The translations under genes were made by a program, and so were the position numbers. Below the pieces are notes generated by a model. That model was not told the DNA's origin. It saw only the letters and a program-made list of their open reading frames with translations, and searched no databases. Below are positions 1 to 6,867 of a stretch of DNA of 12,328 nt, piece by piece. How positions within the stretch are numbered: position 1 is the first letter of the stretch; every line of letters begins with the position of its first letter. Origin of the DNA: an uncultured Macromonas sp. (GTDB lineage: Bacteria; Pseudomonadota; Gammaproteobacteria; Burkholderiales; Burkholderiaceae); assembly GCA_946481585.1 (NCBI GenBank), contig CAMLOF010000067.1:1-12328 (forward strand), written 5' to 3'.

Positions 1-55
1 CAGCACCGACGGCACAGCGACGCTGACCATCGAGATCAACGACGATGGTCCGGTG
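1..55 (+). repeat. Adhesin direct repeat, copy 1 (55 bp, cut by window start)
   Basis: These 55 bases are identical to 682-736, at an offset of 681 bp, which equals 227 codons. They encode the end of a T1SS-143-like repeat (STDGTATLTIEINDDGPV). The match may extend upstream of the window. The in-frame spacing suggests a composite repeat unit of about 227 residues, although only one full unit is visible. Confidence 0.9.
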
Positions 56-2053
56 GCGGTGGACGACACGGCCAACACGGCCGAAGACACGGCGGTGACG
101 GTCGACGTGATTGCCAACGACGATGCGGGAGCCGATGGTGGCAAGGCGCTGGTGTCGGCTGCGCTGGCGACCAATGGTGCGGGCAGCATCAGCGTCAACA
201 CGGCCACGGGCCAAATCACCTTCACACCGGCAGACGGCTTTGAAGGCGATGCGACCATCAACTACGTGATGAAAGATGCCGAAGGCGACGAAGCCACGGC
301 ATCGCTGGTGGTCACGGTGGGTCCGGACAGCGAGCCGGAGGTGAGCTGGGTGCTGGGAGAAGGCCAGCAAGCCGTGGTGGATGAAGGCGCGCTGGCAGAC
401 GGGAACCTGGGCGGCAGCAAGACGACCAGCGGCACGCTGGACATTGAGACGTTCAACGACGATGTTGGCTCGGTGTTCATCAACGGCCAAGACGTCACGG
501 GTGGGGGCACGGTCAACGGCACCTACGGAGATCTGGTGGTGACGGTGACGGCAGGCGTGTACAGCTGGACGTACACGCTCAAGGACAACGCTGCGCACAC
601 GGACGCGACCAAGGTGGGCTCGGCAGACCAGACCTCGCCGCAGGACAGCTTTGCGGTGGTGGTGACGGACAGCGATGGTGACAGCACCGACGGCACAGCG
701 ACGCTGACCATCGAGATCAACGACGATGGTCCGGTGCTGGCTGTCGAGAGCCTAGCGATTGCTAACGAAGCCGGGGCCTACGAGGGAACTTACAGCTTCA
801 GTGATGGGGCCGATTCCGTGTCATGGGACGGTGCGTTCGACCAGAGCTCTGCGCTGAGTTGGACCAATGCGCCCAGCGGCTACACATTCACCATGACTGG
901 CAGCACCGCAACCAGCATGACCTACCTCGCGGAAGATGCCAACGGCGGTGACTACTTCTCCATCGTCGTAAACAGCGATGGTACGTATGACTTCACGCTG
1001 ATCAACCCGCATCAGGTCACTCAATCTGATCCGACACCTTTGCTGGGCCCTGGTATTGATGGCGGCAGCAACCTTGCCTCTTACACCATCGATTCGGCGG
1101 CTTTCGGCGGGCTGTTTGATCTGGTTCTGACAGGAGCCTCCACAGGTGGTGCCGACACGCTGACCATCTCTGCTACCGAACTGGGGGTGGGGGACAACGT
1201 CATGCACGGTAACAAAGGTGACAAGCTCAAACTCGACGTTGTCGCCACGTCTGCCTTCGCGGTGACATTGACGTCCATTGACGTTGACCTTGCGAATTCA
1301 GCCGGTATCAAGACGACTGACAAGGTGTCGTTGTGGGTCAAATACGTTGGCGAAGCCACAGCAGTTCAACTGGCTGACCAGGTCATTGGAAGCGACTACA
1401 GCGTCACCTTCACCTTCGATCCGAACAAGACTGTTGATTACATTGAATTGGCACCACAGTCGTCGAGTGTTAGTTTCAAGATCGAAGGCGTCAACGTCAC
1501 CTACACCGAGCCGCTCTATCCGGACGACTACAGCCTTAATTTCCAGTTGACAGGCGCTGATAGCGAAAGCGACAAGGCGGTTGCAGACTTCTCGGTTGAA
1601 GTTAACACGGCCGATACGGCTGGTGACTACGTGGTTGAAGGCACATCCGGTAGCGATCTCTACTACGGCACCGACGGAGCCGACGTGTTCAAGTGGAGCC
1701 TGGGTGACGAGGGTTCGGCAAATTCGCCCGTCAGGGATGTCACCGACTTCAAGGTCAGCGAAGGCGACGCCTTGGATCTGCGTGACCTCCTGGTTGGCGA
1801 ACACAGTGCGTCGGGCTCGAACAACCTGTCCAGCTACCTGCAGTTTGGTACCGACTCGGCCACCGGCAAGTTGACGCTGGTCGTGGATCACGATGGCACC
1901 GCCAATGGCGCCGCCGCAGATCAGACCATCGTCCTGTCCAGCTACGCCAACAAGGCTGCACTCGCTACCGACCTGGGCTTGGGGTCCACGGCTACAGATG
2001 CTGACATCATCAGCAAGATGATCCAGACGGGTAACCTGAAGACCGACATTTGA
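1..2053 (+). CDS. Large repetitive type I-secreted surface adhesin (LapA/BapA-like), C-terminal part, 5' end off window
   Basis: The reading frame is open from base 2 and ends at TGA 2051-2053, giving 683 visible codons; the true start lies upstream. Bases 2-55 encode the tail of a preceding repeat. About 56-345 encode an Ig/cadherin-like unit of the tandem-95 kind (VxVDVIANDDAG near its start, ITFTPADGFEG later). About 346-736 resemble the T1SS-143/VCBS-type repeat and end in TLTIEINDDGPV. About 737-1620 are non-repetitive and beta-rich. From about 1630 come two nonapeptide-like RTX units (GTSGSDLYY, GTDGADVFK) and a C-terminal domain of the VCA0849 type I secretion class, ending NLKTDI. There are no cysteines and very many Asp, Thr and Gly residues, as expected of a calcium-stiffened exported adhesin. 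The lapG, lapD and channel genes nearby suggest a LapA-like protein held at the surface and released by proteolysis. The N-terminal retention module and cleavage site cannot be seen. The family is clear; the ligand is unknown. Confidence 0.88.
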   Translation, partial: STDGTATLTIEINDDGPVAVDDTANTAEDTAVTVDVIANDDAGADGGKALVSAALATNGAGSISVNTATGQITFTPADGFEGDATINYVMKDAEGDEATASLVVTVGPDSEPEVSWVLGEGQQAVVDEGALADGNLGGSKTTSGTLDIETFNDDVGSVFINGQDVTGGGTVNGTYGDLVVTVTAGVYSWTYTLKDNAAHTDATKVGSADQTSPQDSFAVVVTDSDGDSTDGTATLTIEINDDGPVLAVESLAIANEAGAYEGTYSFSDGADSVSWDGAFDQSSALSWTNAPSGYTFTMTGSTATSMTYLAEDANGGDYFSIVVNSDGTYDFTLINPHQVTQSDPTPLLGPGIDGGSNLASYTIDSAAFGGLFDLVLTGASTGGADTLTISATELGVGDNVMHGNKGDKLKLDVVATSAFAVTLTSIDVDLANSAGIKTTDKVSLWVKYVGEATAVQLADQVIGSDYSVTFTFDPNKTVDYIELAPQSSSVSFKIEGVNVTYTEPLYPDDYSLNFQLTGADSESDKAVADFSVEVNTADTAGDYVVEGTSGSDLYYGTDGADVFKWSLGDEGSANSPVRDVTDFKVSEGDALDLRDLLVGEHSASGSNNLSSYLQFGTDSATGKLTLVVDHDGTANGAAADQTIVLSSYANKAALATDLGLGSTATDADIISKMIQTGNLKTDI
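682..736 (+). repeat. Adhesin direct repeat, copy 2 (55 bp)
   Basis: This is a perfect copy of bases 1-55. Identity stops at base 737, where the protein changes from repeat to a unique sequence starting LAVESLAIANEAG. The copy therefore marks the last repeat boundary before the C-terminal part of the adhesin. Synonymous positions are also identical, which points to recent duplication or gene conversion. Confidence 0.9.
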
Positions 2054-2069
2054 CGTCCGCAGTCCCTGA

Positions 2070-2095
2070 GTGCCACGGTTTCAGAACCGTGGCAC
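2070..2095 (+). terminator. Perfect 11-bp hairpin just after the adhesin stop
   Basis: GTGCCACGGTT (2070-2080) pairs perfectly with AACCGTGGCAC (2085-2095) around a TCAG loop. It begins 17 bases after the adhesin stop. On the + strand it is followed by CCCGGG and then an A-run, not by T's, so it is not a textbook intrinsic terminator. It may cap or stabilise the 3' end of the adhesin mRNA, or act together with the next hairpin. Confidence 0.45.
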
Positions 2096-2101
2096 CCGGG
2101 T

Positions 2102-2133
2102 AAAAAAAGAAGGGGAGGCAATAGCCTCCCCTT
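2102..2133 (-). terminator. Intrinsic terminator of the lapG-lapD operon
   Basis: A perfect 10-bp stem (AAGGGGAGGC at 2110-2119, GCCTCCCCTT at 2124-2133) has an AATA loop. Read on the - strand it is followed by C and seven T's (2108-2102), the standard rho-independent form. It starts 24 bases downstream of the lapD stop codon. On the + strand it may also slow transcription arriving from the adhesin, but only CGCATTT follows there. Confidence 0.85.
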
Positions 2134-2156
2134 CGCATTTGGTCGGTTAAATCTGT

Positions 2157-4073
2157 TCAACCCACCCCAGGCCCAGTAGCCCCATCGAATCCCAACTGCG
2201 CCAGCAGCGGCAAGTCGTCCTTGCTTTCCACCCCCAGCGCAATCACGATGATCCCCAGCGCATGCGCCATGGCGCACAGGCCCTTCAGGAATTCCTGGTT
2301 GCCCTCGTTGGTGCTGATGCCGCGCACATAGCTTGGGTGCACCTTGATGTAATCCAGTCCCAGGCTTGCCAGCTTGTCGCTCTCGGCAAAGCGCTGGCCA
2401 AAATACTCAATACCCACCCGGCAACCCAGCCCCTTCAAGCTGCGCGCCAAGTCGCGGAAGGCGTCAAACTGCCGGAACACGCCATACTCCGGTACTTCAA
2501 ACAGCAGGCGTTTGCACAGGCTCGGGTAGCCCTGCAGCAGCTGGATCAGGCTGTTGCGGAAGCCAAAGTCCGCAATCGTCTCTGCCGACAGGTTGACCGC
2601 CACGTCACCCGCGCCTTTTTGCAGGTGTTCAATGGCCAGGCCCACCACGCCCAGGTCAATGGGCGCTGTCAAGTTCAGGTTGGCCGCCATGGGCATGAAG
2701 TCACCTGCAGACAGCAACTGCCCAGACGCATCCATCTGCAGGCGGATCACCCCCTCCTGGTGCATCGACTGGCTGGGGTCGCCCCGCACCACGGGGAAGA
2801 ACGCCAGGCTCAACTGCCCGCCCCGTACCGCCTCTGTAAGCAGCGTGCGCCACTGTTCTGCTGGCAGGCTGATCTTTGCGGCGCCGCCATCTTCCACGGC
2901 ATGCCAGCTGTTCGGGCCCTTGGCCTGCGCCTGGGCCAGCGCGGTGTCCATGCGGGTCAGCAGGTCGCCCATGCTCTGGTCGCGGTGGTAGGGCACGGCA
3001 GCCAGGTGGAACAGGTCGGGCAGTTCTGCCTCCCAGTGGGGCAGCCAGTCGCGCCGCAGGCGTTCGTAGATATCTTTTGCCGCTGCCGTGGGCGAAACAT
3101 AGGTCGGGCACACCACTGCAAATTCCCCGCCCTTGACCCGGCCCGCACGCTGGCCGGGGTGGCCGTTGCCACTGTCATAGAGCGACTGCCCCAGTTCGCG
3201 CAGCAACTGGTCGGCCCGCTGGCGGCCCAGTTGCGCGTTCAGTTCGTTCAGGTGTGCCAGCCGCACCACCACCAGGCTGCCCACCGATCCAAACTGCTCA
3301 CCGCCCAAAATTTCACGCAGGTGCGACAGGAAGTACTCCCGGTTTGCAATGCCCGTCACCGGGTCGCTGTTCACCTTCTTGCGCAGCCCCTCCAGGCGGG
3401 CTGCCTCTTCGGCAAACATCGCCTTCAGGCGTTCCACCATGTCGTTCATGGCACGCGTCACAGCGCGCAGTTCCGGTGTGCGCGGTTCAGGAATCGTCAG
3501 GAAGCGCCGCTCCGCAATCGAACTTGCCTGCGACACCACATCCCCCAGCGGGCGGGTGATCACGCGTATCGCCACCGTGCCAATCACGCCTGTTGCCAGG
3601 CTGCCCAGCACAAACCACATCAACAGCTCCAGCGTGCCTTCCCACAGGCTTTTGTAAACGTATTGGTCATGGCTGGCCAGCGTCAGCGTGCCGTACTGCT
3701 TCCAGCCGTCCTGCACCAAGGCCTGCCCCGGCTCGGCGTGGATGGGAATGAGGTTCGCAAACCACTGCGGCGCCCCCTCCAGCTGCCCCTGGTACACCTT
3801 CTCCACAATCGTTTCGCCCGTGGGCGAGGTCACACGAATGAACCGGTAGTGGCCAGCGTCGAACTGGGCCGCCACCTGCAACTCCACGGTCACCGGATCC
3901 TTGTCCAGCTGCGTCAACGAAAGCGCGAGTGACGTCGCGTTGTCTATGTTCTTCACCTGCAACTGCTGTTCCAGGTAGTGCCGTGCCGACAGCACGCTGA
4001 CGATCAGACTGCCGCCGAACGCGGCCGTCATCACCAGCACAATGGCTATCCACAGTTGTTTGACGAGTGACAT
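2157..4073 (-). CDS. lapD: LapD-like inside-out c-di-GMP receptor (degenerate GGDEF and EAL)
   Basis: An inner-membrane receptor of 638 residues that in the Pseudomonas system binds c-di-GMP in the cytoplasm and holds the LapG protease in the periplasm. TM1 is at about 6-28, the periplasmic LapD/MoxY-type domain at about 30-147, TM2 at about 148-171, HAMP at about 172-225, GGDEF at about 236-395 and EAL at about 405-638. Both output domains look catalytically dead. GGDEF reads KGGEF (314-318), the EAL motif reads EGV (440-442), the usual DDFG reads EYFG (556-559), and the catalytic glutamate of EGVE is replaced, giving LGVE (613-616). N494 and K577 are kept, which fits nucleotide binding without hydrolysis. 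W124 in a periplasmic GW motif sits where LapD has the LapG-contacting tryptophan. AGGGG precedes the ATG. The gene follows lapG by 36 bases and ends at an intrinsic terminator. Confidence 0.93.
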   Translation of the reverse strand: MSLVKQLWIAIVLVMTAAFGGSLIVSVLSARHYLEQQLQVKNIDNATSLALSLTQLDKDPVTVELQVAAQFDAGHYRFIRVTSPTGETIVEKVYQGQLEGAPQWFANLIPIHAEPGQALVQDGWKQYGTLTLASHDQYVYKSLWEGTLELLMWFVLGSLATGVIGTVAIRVITRPLGDVVSQASSIAERRFLTIPEPRTPELRAVTRAMNDMVERLKAMFAEEAARLEGLRKKVNSDPVTGIANREYFLSHLREILGGEQFGSVGSLVVVRLAHLNELNAQLGRQRADQLLRELGQSLYDSGNGHPGQRAGRVKGGEFAVVCPTYVSPTAAAKDIYERLRRDWLPHWEAELPDLFHLAAVPYHRDQSMGDLLTRMDTALAQAQAKGPNSWHAVEDGGAAKISLPAEQWRTLLTEAVRGGQLSLAFFPVVRGDPSQSMHQEGVIRLQMDASGQLLSAGDFMPMAANLNLTAPIDLGVVGLAIEHLQKGAGDVAVNLSAETIADFGFRNSLIQLLQGYPSLCKRLLFEVPEYGVFRQFDAFRDLARSLKGLGCRVGIEYFGQRFAESDKLASLGLDYIKVHPSYVRGISTNEGNQEFLKGLCAMAHALGIIVIALGVESKDDLPLLAQLGFDGATGPGVG

Positions 4074-4109
4074 TTCATTGCCCCTTGGGTTGTTGCAGGG
4101 TACCGTGCT

Positions 4110-4784
4110 TCACAGCCCCTCCTGTTTCATGCGATCGAGCACCTCACGCCATTTGGACAAGCGTGCGGTCGGGTCGGCGGAAGAAGACTGTTGCCCCGCC
4201 ACCCAGAGTCCTTGGTTGTTGAAGCTGAAGATAGGTGACAGGTCGCTGCGCCGGGACGCTGGCCGCACACTGGTGATGAGGTTGTCCAGAATCACCGGCT
4301 CGCCAAGCGGGTCGTCGTAATAGCCCAGCACCATGTGCGCTTCCGTCTTGGCGCCTGCGGTCTTGGCCCGAACGTAAATCATGCGCAGCTTTTCGTTGGG
4401 CACGCCCAGCAGCAACAGCGTCATGTATTTGGAAATGGAAAAGTCCTCGCAGTCGCCCGCACCACGCCCCATGAATTCCAGCGGGCTCGCCCAGTAGTCG
4501 TTTTGCTGCCACACCACAGGGTCCAGCTCGTACAAGATGCGGCGGTTGAAGAAGGTGTTCACGTTGTTGAGCTTTTGCTCGATTGGCAGTTCGCGAGACT
4601 CTTCGAGCATGCGTCGCCATGAAGTGATCACTTCTGCGCCCCGTGGTCCATAACGCTCCTGTGCAAGCGTCTGCATCTTGTCCATGTCTGGCGCAGCCAG
4701 CGACCAGCCCAAACCACAGGCCGCCAGCAAGGCGCCAGTGATCCATAGCCAGACCCGCGGCAAACCACGCTGGATCAGCCGCAT
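4110..4784 (-). CDS. lapG: LapG-like periplasmic transglutaminase-like cysteine protease
   Basis: A BTLCP-family (bacterial transglutaminase-like cysteine proteinase) protein of 224 residues. In the known system it clips the N-terminus of LapA-type adhesins and frees the cell from the surface. Residues about 8-31 form a hydrophobic export signal. The Cys-His-Asp triad is visible: C112 in GDCEDFS, H150 in EAHMVLGYY and D167 in VILDNL. The spacings (38 and 17) are close to those of characterised LapG proteins. D111 and E113 flank the cysteine as the calcium-binding pair does in known LapG enzymes, so calcium dependence is likely. It is the first gene of a two-gene operon with lapD. The ATG at 4784 was chosen because it gives a complete signal sequence, although no strong Shine-Dalgarno lies before it. 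The substrate is presumably the adhesin at the start of the window. Confidence 0.93.
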   Translation of the reverse strand: MRLIQRGLPRVWLWITGALLAACGLGWSLAAPDMDKMQTLAQERYGPRGAEVITSWRRMLEESRELPIEQKLNNVNTFFNRRILYELDPVVWQQNDYWASPLEFMGRGAGDCEDFSISKYMTLLLLGVPNEKLRMIYVRAKTAGAKTEAHMVLGYYDDPLGEPVILDNLITSVRPASRRSDLSPIFSFNNQGLWVAGQQSSSADPTARLSKWREVLDRMKQEGL

Positions 4785-4966
4785 ACGGTTGGTGTAGCAA
4801 ACTGAGGGGACATTGCCACAGGTTATACCGAAAAAAGCGCTACGGTGCTTGACGTTTCAAGGAGTAACAGACAACAATAGTCTTGCAAAGTGATGCGGAT
4901 GATATGCTGCGCCTTTCCGTCTGCTTGGCTGGAAGCCTGCCAAGCCAACCTAAGAGGTAAATAACC
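4785..4966. promoter_or_regulatory. Divergent regulatory region between lapG and the channel gene
   Basis: This 182-bp gap must hold promoters for both directions. For the channel gene, TTGACG (4849-4854) with AACAAT (4873-4878) at an 18-bp spacing is one candidate. TGATATGCT (4900-4908), an extended -10 form, is another. For lapG, TATAAC on the - strand (4827-4822) could be a -10, but I see no good -35 for it. A 7-bp inverted repeat (GCTTGGC 4923-4929, GCCAAGC 4939-4945) lies in the presumed channel-gene leader, just before the AAGAGGT ribosome site at 4952-4958. The region surely has regulatory content; the individual boxes are weak. Confidence 0.5.
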
Positions 4967-6802
4967 ATGAAAAACAAAACCGTTACCGCAGTTTCCGCCG
5001 CGGTTCTGCTGATGCTGGGGGGGCTGGCCTCTGCACAAACCTTGCCTGAACCCATGCTGGAGGCCGTGCGCAAGGCTGTGGTCTCCAACCCCGAAGTGCA
5101 GGCACGCTGGCACAACTTCACCGCTGCCGATGCCGAGCGCGACGTTGCCAAGGCTGGCTACCGCCCGCAGGTGGACCTGACCTACGGTGTAGGCCGTGAG
5201 TGGCTCAAGGAGCCGGGCACCGCCGAGATTGAATTCACCCGGCAGAACGGTGCGCTGACGCTCACGCAAATGTTGTTTGACGGCTTCTTCACCCCGAGTG
5301 AAGTCAAGCGTCTGGGTTACGCAAAGCTCACCCGCTACTACGAGCTGGTGGAGGCTGCCGAGAACGTTGCCCTGGAAGCTGTGCGGGCATACGTTGACGT
5401 GGCACGCTACTCTGCGCTGGTTGAAGAGGCCAAGCAGAACTACGTTGAGCACAAGGTCACCAGCAAGCAGATCGAAGAGCGCTCTGACGCTGGTGTGAGC
5501 CGCCGCGTTGACCTTGAGCAGGCCACGGGTCGCTTGGCTTTGGCAGAGTCCAACTTGCTCACTGAAGTCTCCAACCTTCACGATGTGAGCGCGCGTTACC
5601 TGCGCATCATGGGCAATGTGCCGCCCAAGCAGGTGCCCCCTATTGCTGAAGGCATCAAGCTCAAAGGCATTCCTGGCACCGCTACCGAGACCATGAAGCA
5701 AGGTCTGGTCAACAGCCCGACCATCAACGCCGCTTACGAGAACGTGCGTGCGTCCAAGGCCCAGGTCGAATCCCGCAAGTCGGGCTACTGGCCGCGCGTT
5801 GACTTCCGCATCCGCCAGTCCTGGGGCCGCAACATCGACGGCGTCAGCGGCAATTCCCGCGACACCGTGGCTGAAGTGCTGTTGAACTACAACCTGTACC
5901 GTGGCGGTGCCGACATGGCTCGCGAAAAGCAAGCCGTTGAGCAGCAATACCAGGCCCGCGATCTGCAAGAGAAAGCCTGCCGCGACGTGCGCCAGACCCT
6001 GGCCATCGCCTACAACGATGTGGTTCGCCTGAACGAACAGCTGGGCTACCTCGATCAGCACCGCCTGTCCACCGAAAAAGCGCGCGAAGCCTATCGCCAA
6101 CAGTTCGACATTGGCCAGCGCACGTTGCTCGACCTGCTGGATACGCAGAACGAATACTTCGAAGCCAGCCGCGCATACACCAACGCCCAATACAACGAAT
6201 TCCAGGCCCAGGCTCGCACCTTGGCCAGCATGGGTAAGTTGATGACCGCTCTGGGTGTGTCCCGCCCCGACCAGCCCACGCTCGAGCAAGTTGGGCAGGA
6301 CCGTGGCGAGTTGCCGCCCGAAGAACTGTGTCCGTTCGAGGCGCCTGAGTTGATGGAGATCGACAAGGCCAAGGCTGTTGCCGATGCGCCGCCTCGTGCT
6401 CGTCCTGCGCCAGCTCCCGCAGCTGCCGCAGCAGCGGCCAAGCCTGCACCCTCCAAGGTCACTTTCTCGTCTGATGCTTTGTTCGACTTCAACAAGTCCG
6501 TGCTCAAGGCTGAAGGCAAGAAGAACCTGGACGACTTGATCGCCAAGATCAAGGGCGTCAACTTGGACGTTGTCATCGCCGTGGGGCATACCGACAGCGT
6601 GGGTTCTGACGCTTACAACCAGCGTTTGTCTTTGGCACGAGCTGAGTCCGTCAAGGCTTATCTCGTCAACCAGGGCATTGCGGCTGACCGTGTGCGCACC
6701 GAAGGCCGTGGCGAAAGCCAGCCCATCGCCAGCAACGACACTGCTGAAGGTCGTGCCAAGAACCGCCGTGTCGAAATCACGGTGAACGAGGCGGCGAAGT
6801 AA
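4967..6802 (+). CDS. TolC/LapE-type outer-membrane export channel fused to an OmpA-like peptidoglycan-binding domain
   Basis: This 611-residue protein should form the trimeric outer-membrane duct of the type I exporter for the adhesin. A signal peptide ends after A23 (ASA|QT). Residues about 28-435 are a TolC-family protein with the usual two similar halves (about 30-235 and 240-435). QNGALTLTQMLFDGF in the first half matches VAEVLLNYNLYRGG in the second, and the ACRDVRQTLAIAYND block is typical of adhesin-exporting LapE/AggA channels. A Pro/Ala-rich linker (about 472-497) leads to an OmpA C-terminal domain (about 498-608). That domain has GHTDSVGSDAYNQRLSLARA, with D543 and R558 in the positions that bind diaminopimelate, and RAKNRRVEI at its end. 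Ordinary TolC proteins lack this domain, so the fusion should tie the channel to the cell wall. AAGAGGT lies 8 bases before the ATG. No ABC or membrane-fusion gene follows. Confidence 0.92.
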   Translation: MKNKTVTAVSAAVLLMLGGLASAQTLPEPMLEAVRKAVVSNPEVQARWHNFTAADAERDVAKAGYRPQVDLTYGVGREWLKEPGTAEIEFTRQNGALTLTQMLFDGFFTPSEVKRLGYAKLTRYYELVEAAENVALEAVRAYVDVARYSALVEEAKQNYVEHKVTSKQIEERSDAGVSRRVDLEQATGRLALAESNLLTEVSNLHDVSARYLRIMGNVPPKQVPPIAEGIKLKGIPGTATETMKQGLVNSPTINAAYENVRASKAQVESRKSGYWPRVDFRIRQSWGRNIDGVSGNSRDTVAEVLLNYNLYRGGADMAREKQAVEQQYQARDLQEKACRDVRQTLAIAYNDVVRLNEQLGYLDQHRLSTEKAREAYRQQFDIGQRTLLDLLDTQNEYFEASRAYTNAQYNEFQAQARTLASMGKLMTALGVSRPDQPTLEQVGQDRGELPPEELCPFEAPELMEIDKAKAVADAPPRARPAPAPAAAAAAAKPAPSKVTFSSDALFDFNKSVLKAEGKKNLDDLIAKIKGVNLDVVIAVGHTDSVGSDAYNQRLSLARAESVKAYLVNQGIAADRVRTEGRGESQPIASNDTAEGRAKNRRVEITVNEAAK

Positions 6803-6821
6803 ACCTCGTCCGCCCCAAAGC

Positions 6822-6848
6822 AAAGAGGCCGCTTGCAGCGGCCTCTTT
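6822..6848. terminator. Shared terminator between the channel gene and lipA
   Basis: AAAGAGGCCGCT (6822-6833) pairs perfectly with AGCGGCCTCTTT (6837-6848) around a TGC loop. On the + strand it is followed by TCATTT and serves the channel gene, 20 bases past its stop. On the - strand it ends in TTTGCTTT and serves lipA, 20 bases past its stop. The two genes converge here, so a bidirectional terminator fits. Confidence 0.85.
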
Positions 6849-6867
6849 TCATTTCAGCAGCGTCGCG

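Noticed and set aside
2262..3932. Long + strand open frame of 556 codons opposite lapD
   Set aside because: The product is rich in His, Gln, Arg and Ala with no domain pattern, and it lies fully antisense to a clear lapD. Such frames are common opposite GC-rich genes.
6380..6457. Possible frameshift or sequencing artefact behind the Ala/Pro-rich stretch in the channel gene
   Set aside because: The frame stays open on both sides into a well-formed OmpA domain, and Pro/Ala linkers are normal before such domains, so a real fusion is the simpler reading.
4823..6823. Long - strand open frame of 666 codons opposite the channel gene
   Set aside because: It mirrors the codon bias of the TolC-OmpA gene, has a low-complexity Val/Leu/Gly/His-rich product, and would cross the divergent promoter region. 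The + strand frame has a signal peptide and two recognisable domains.
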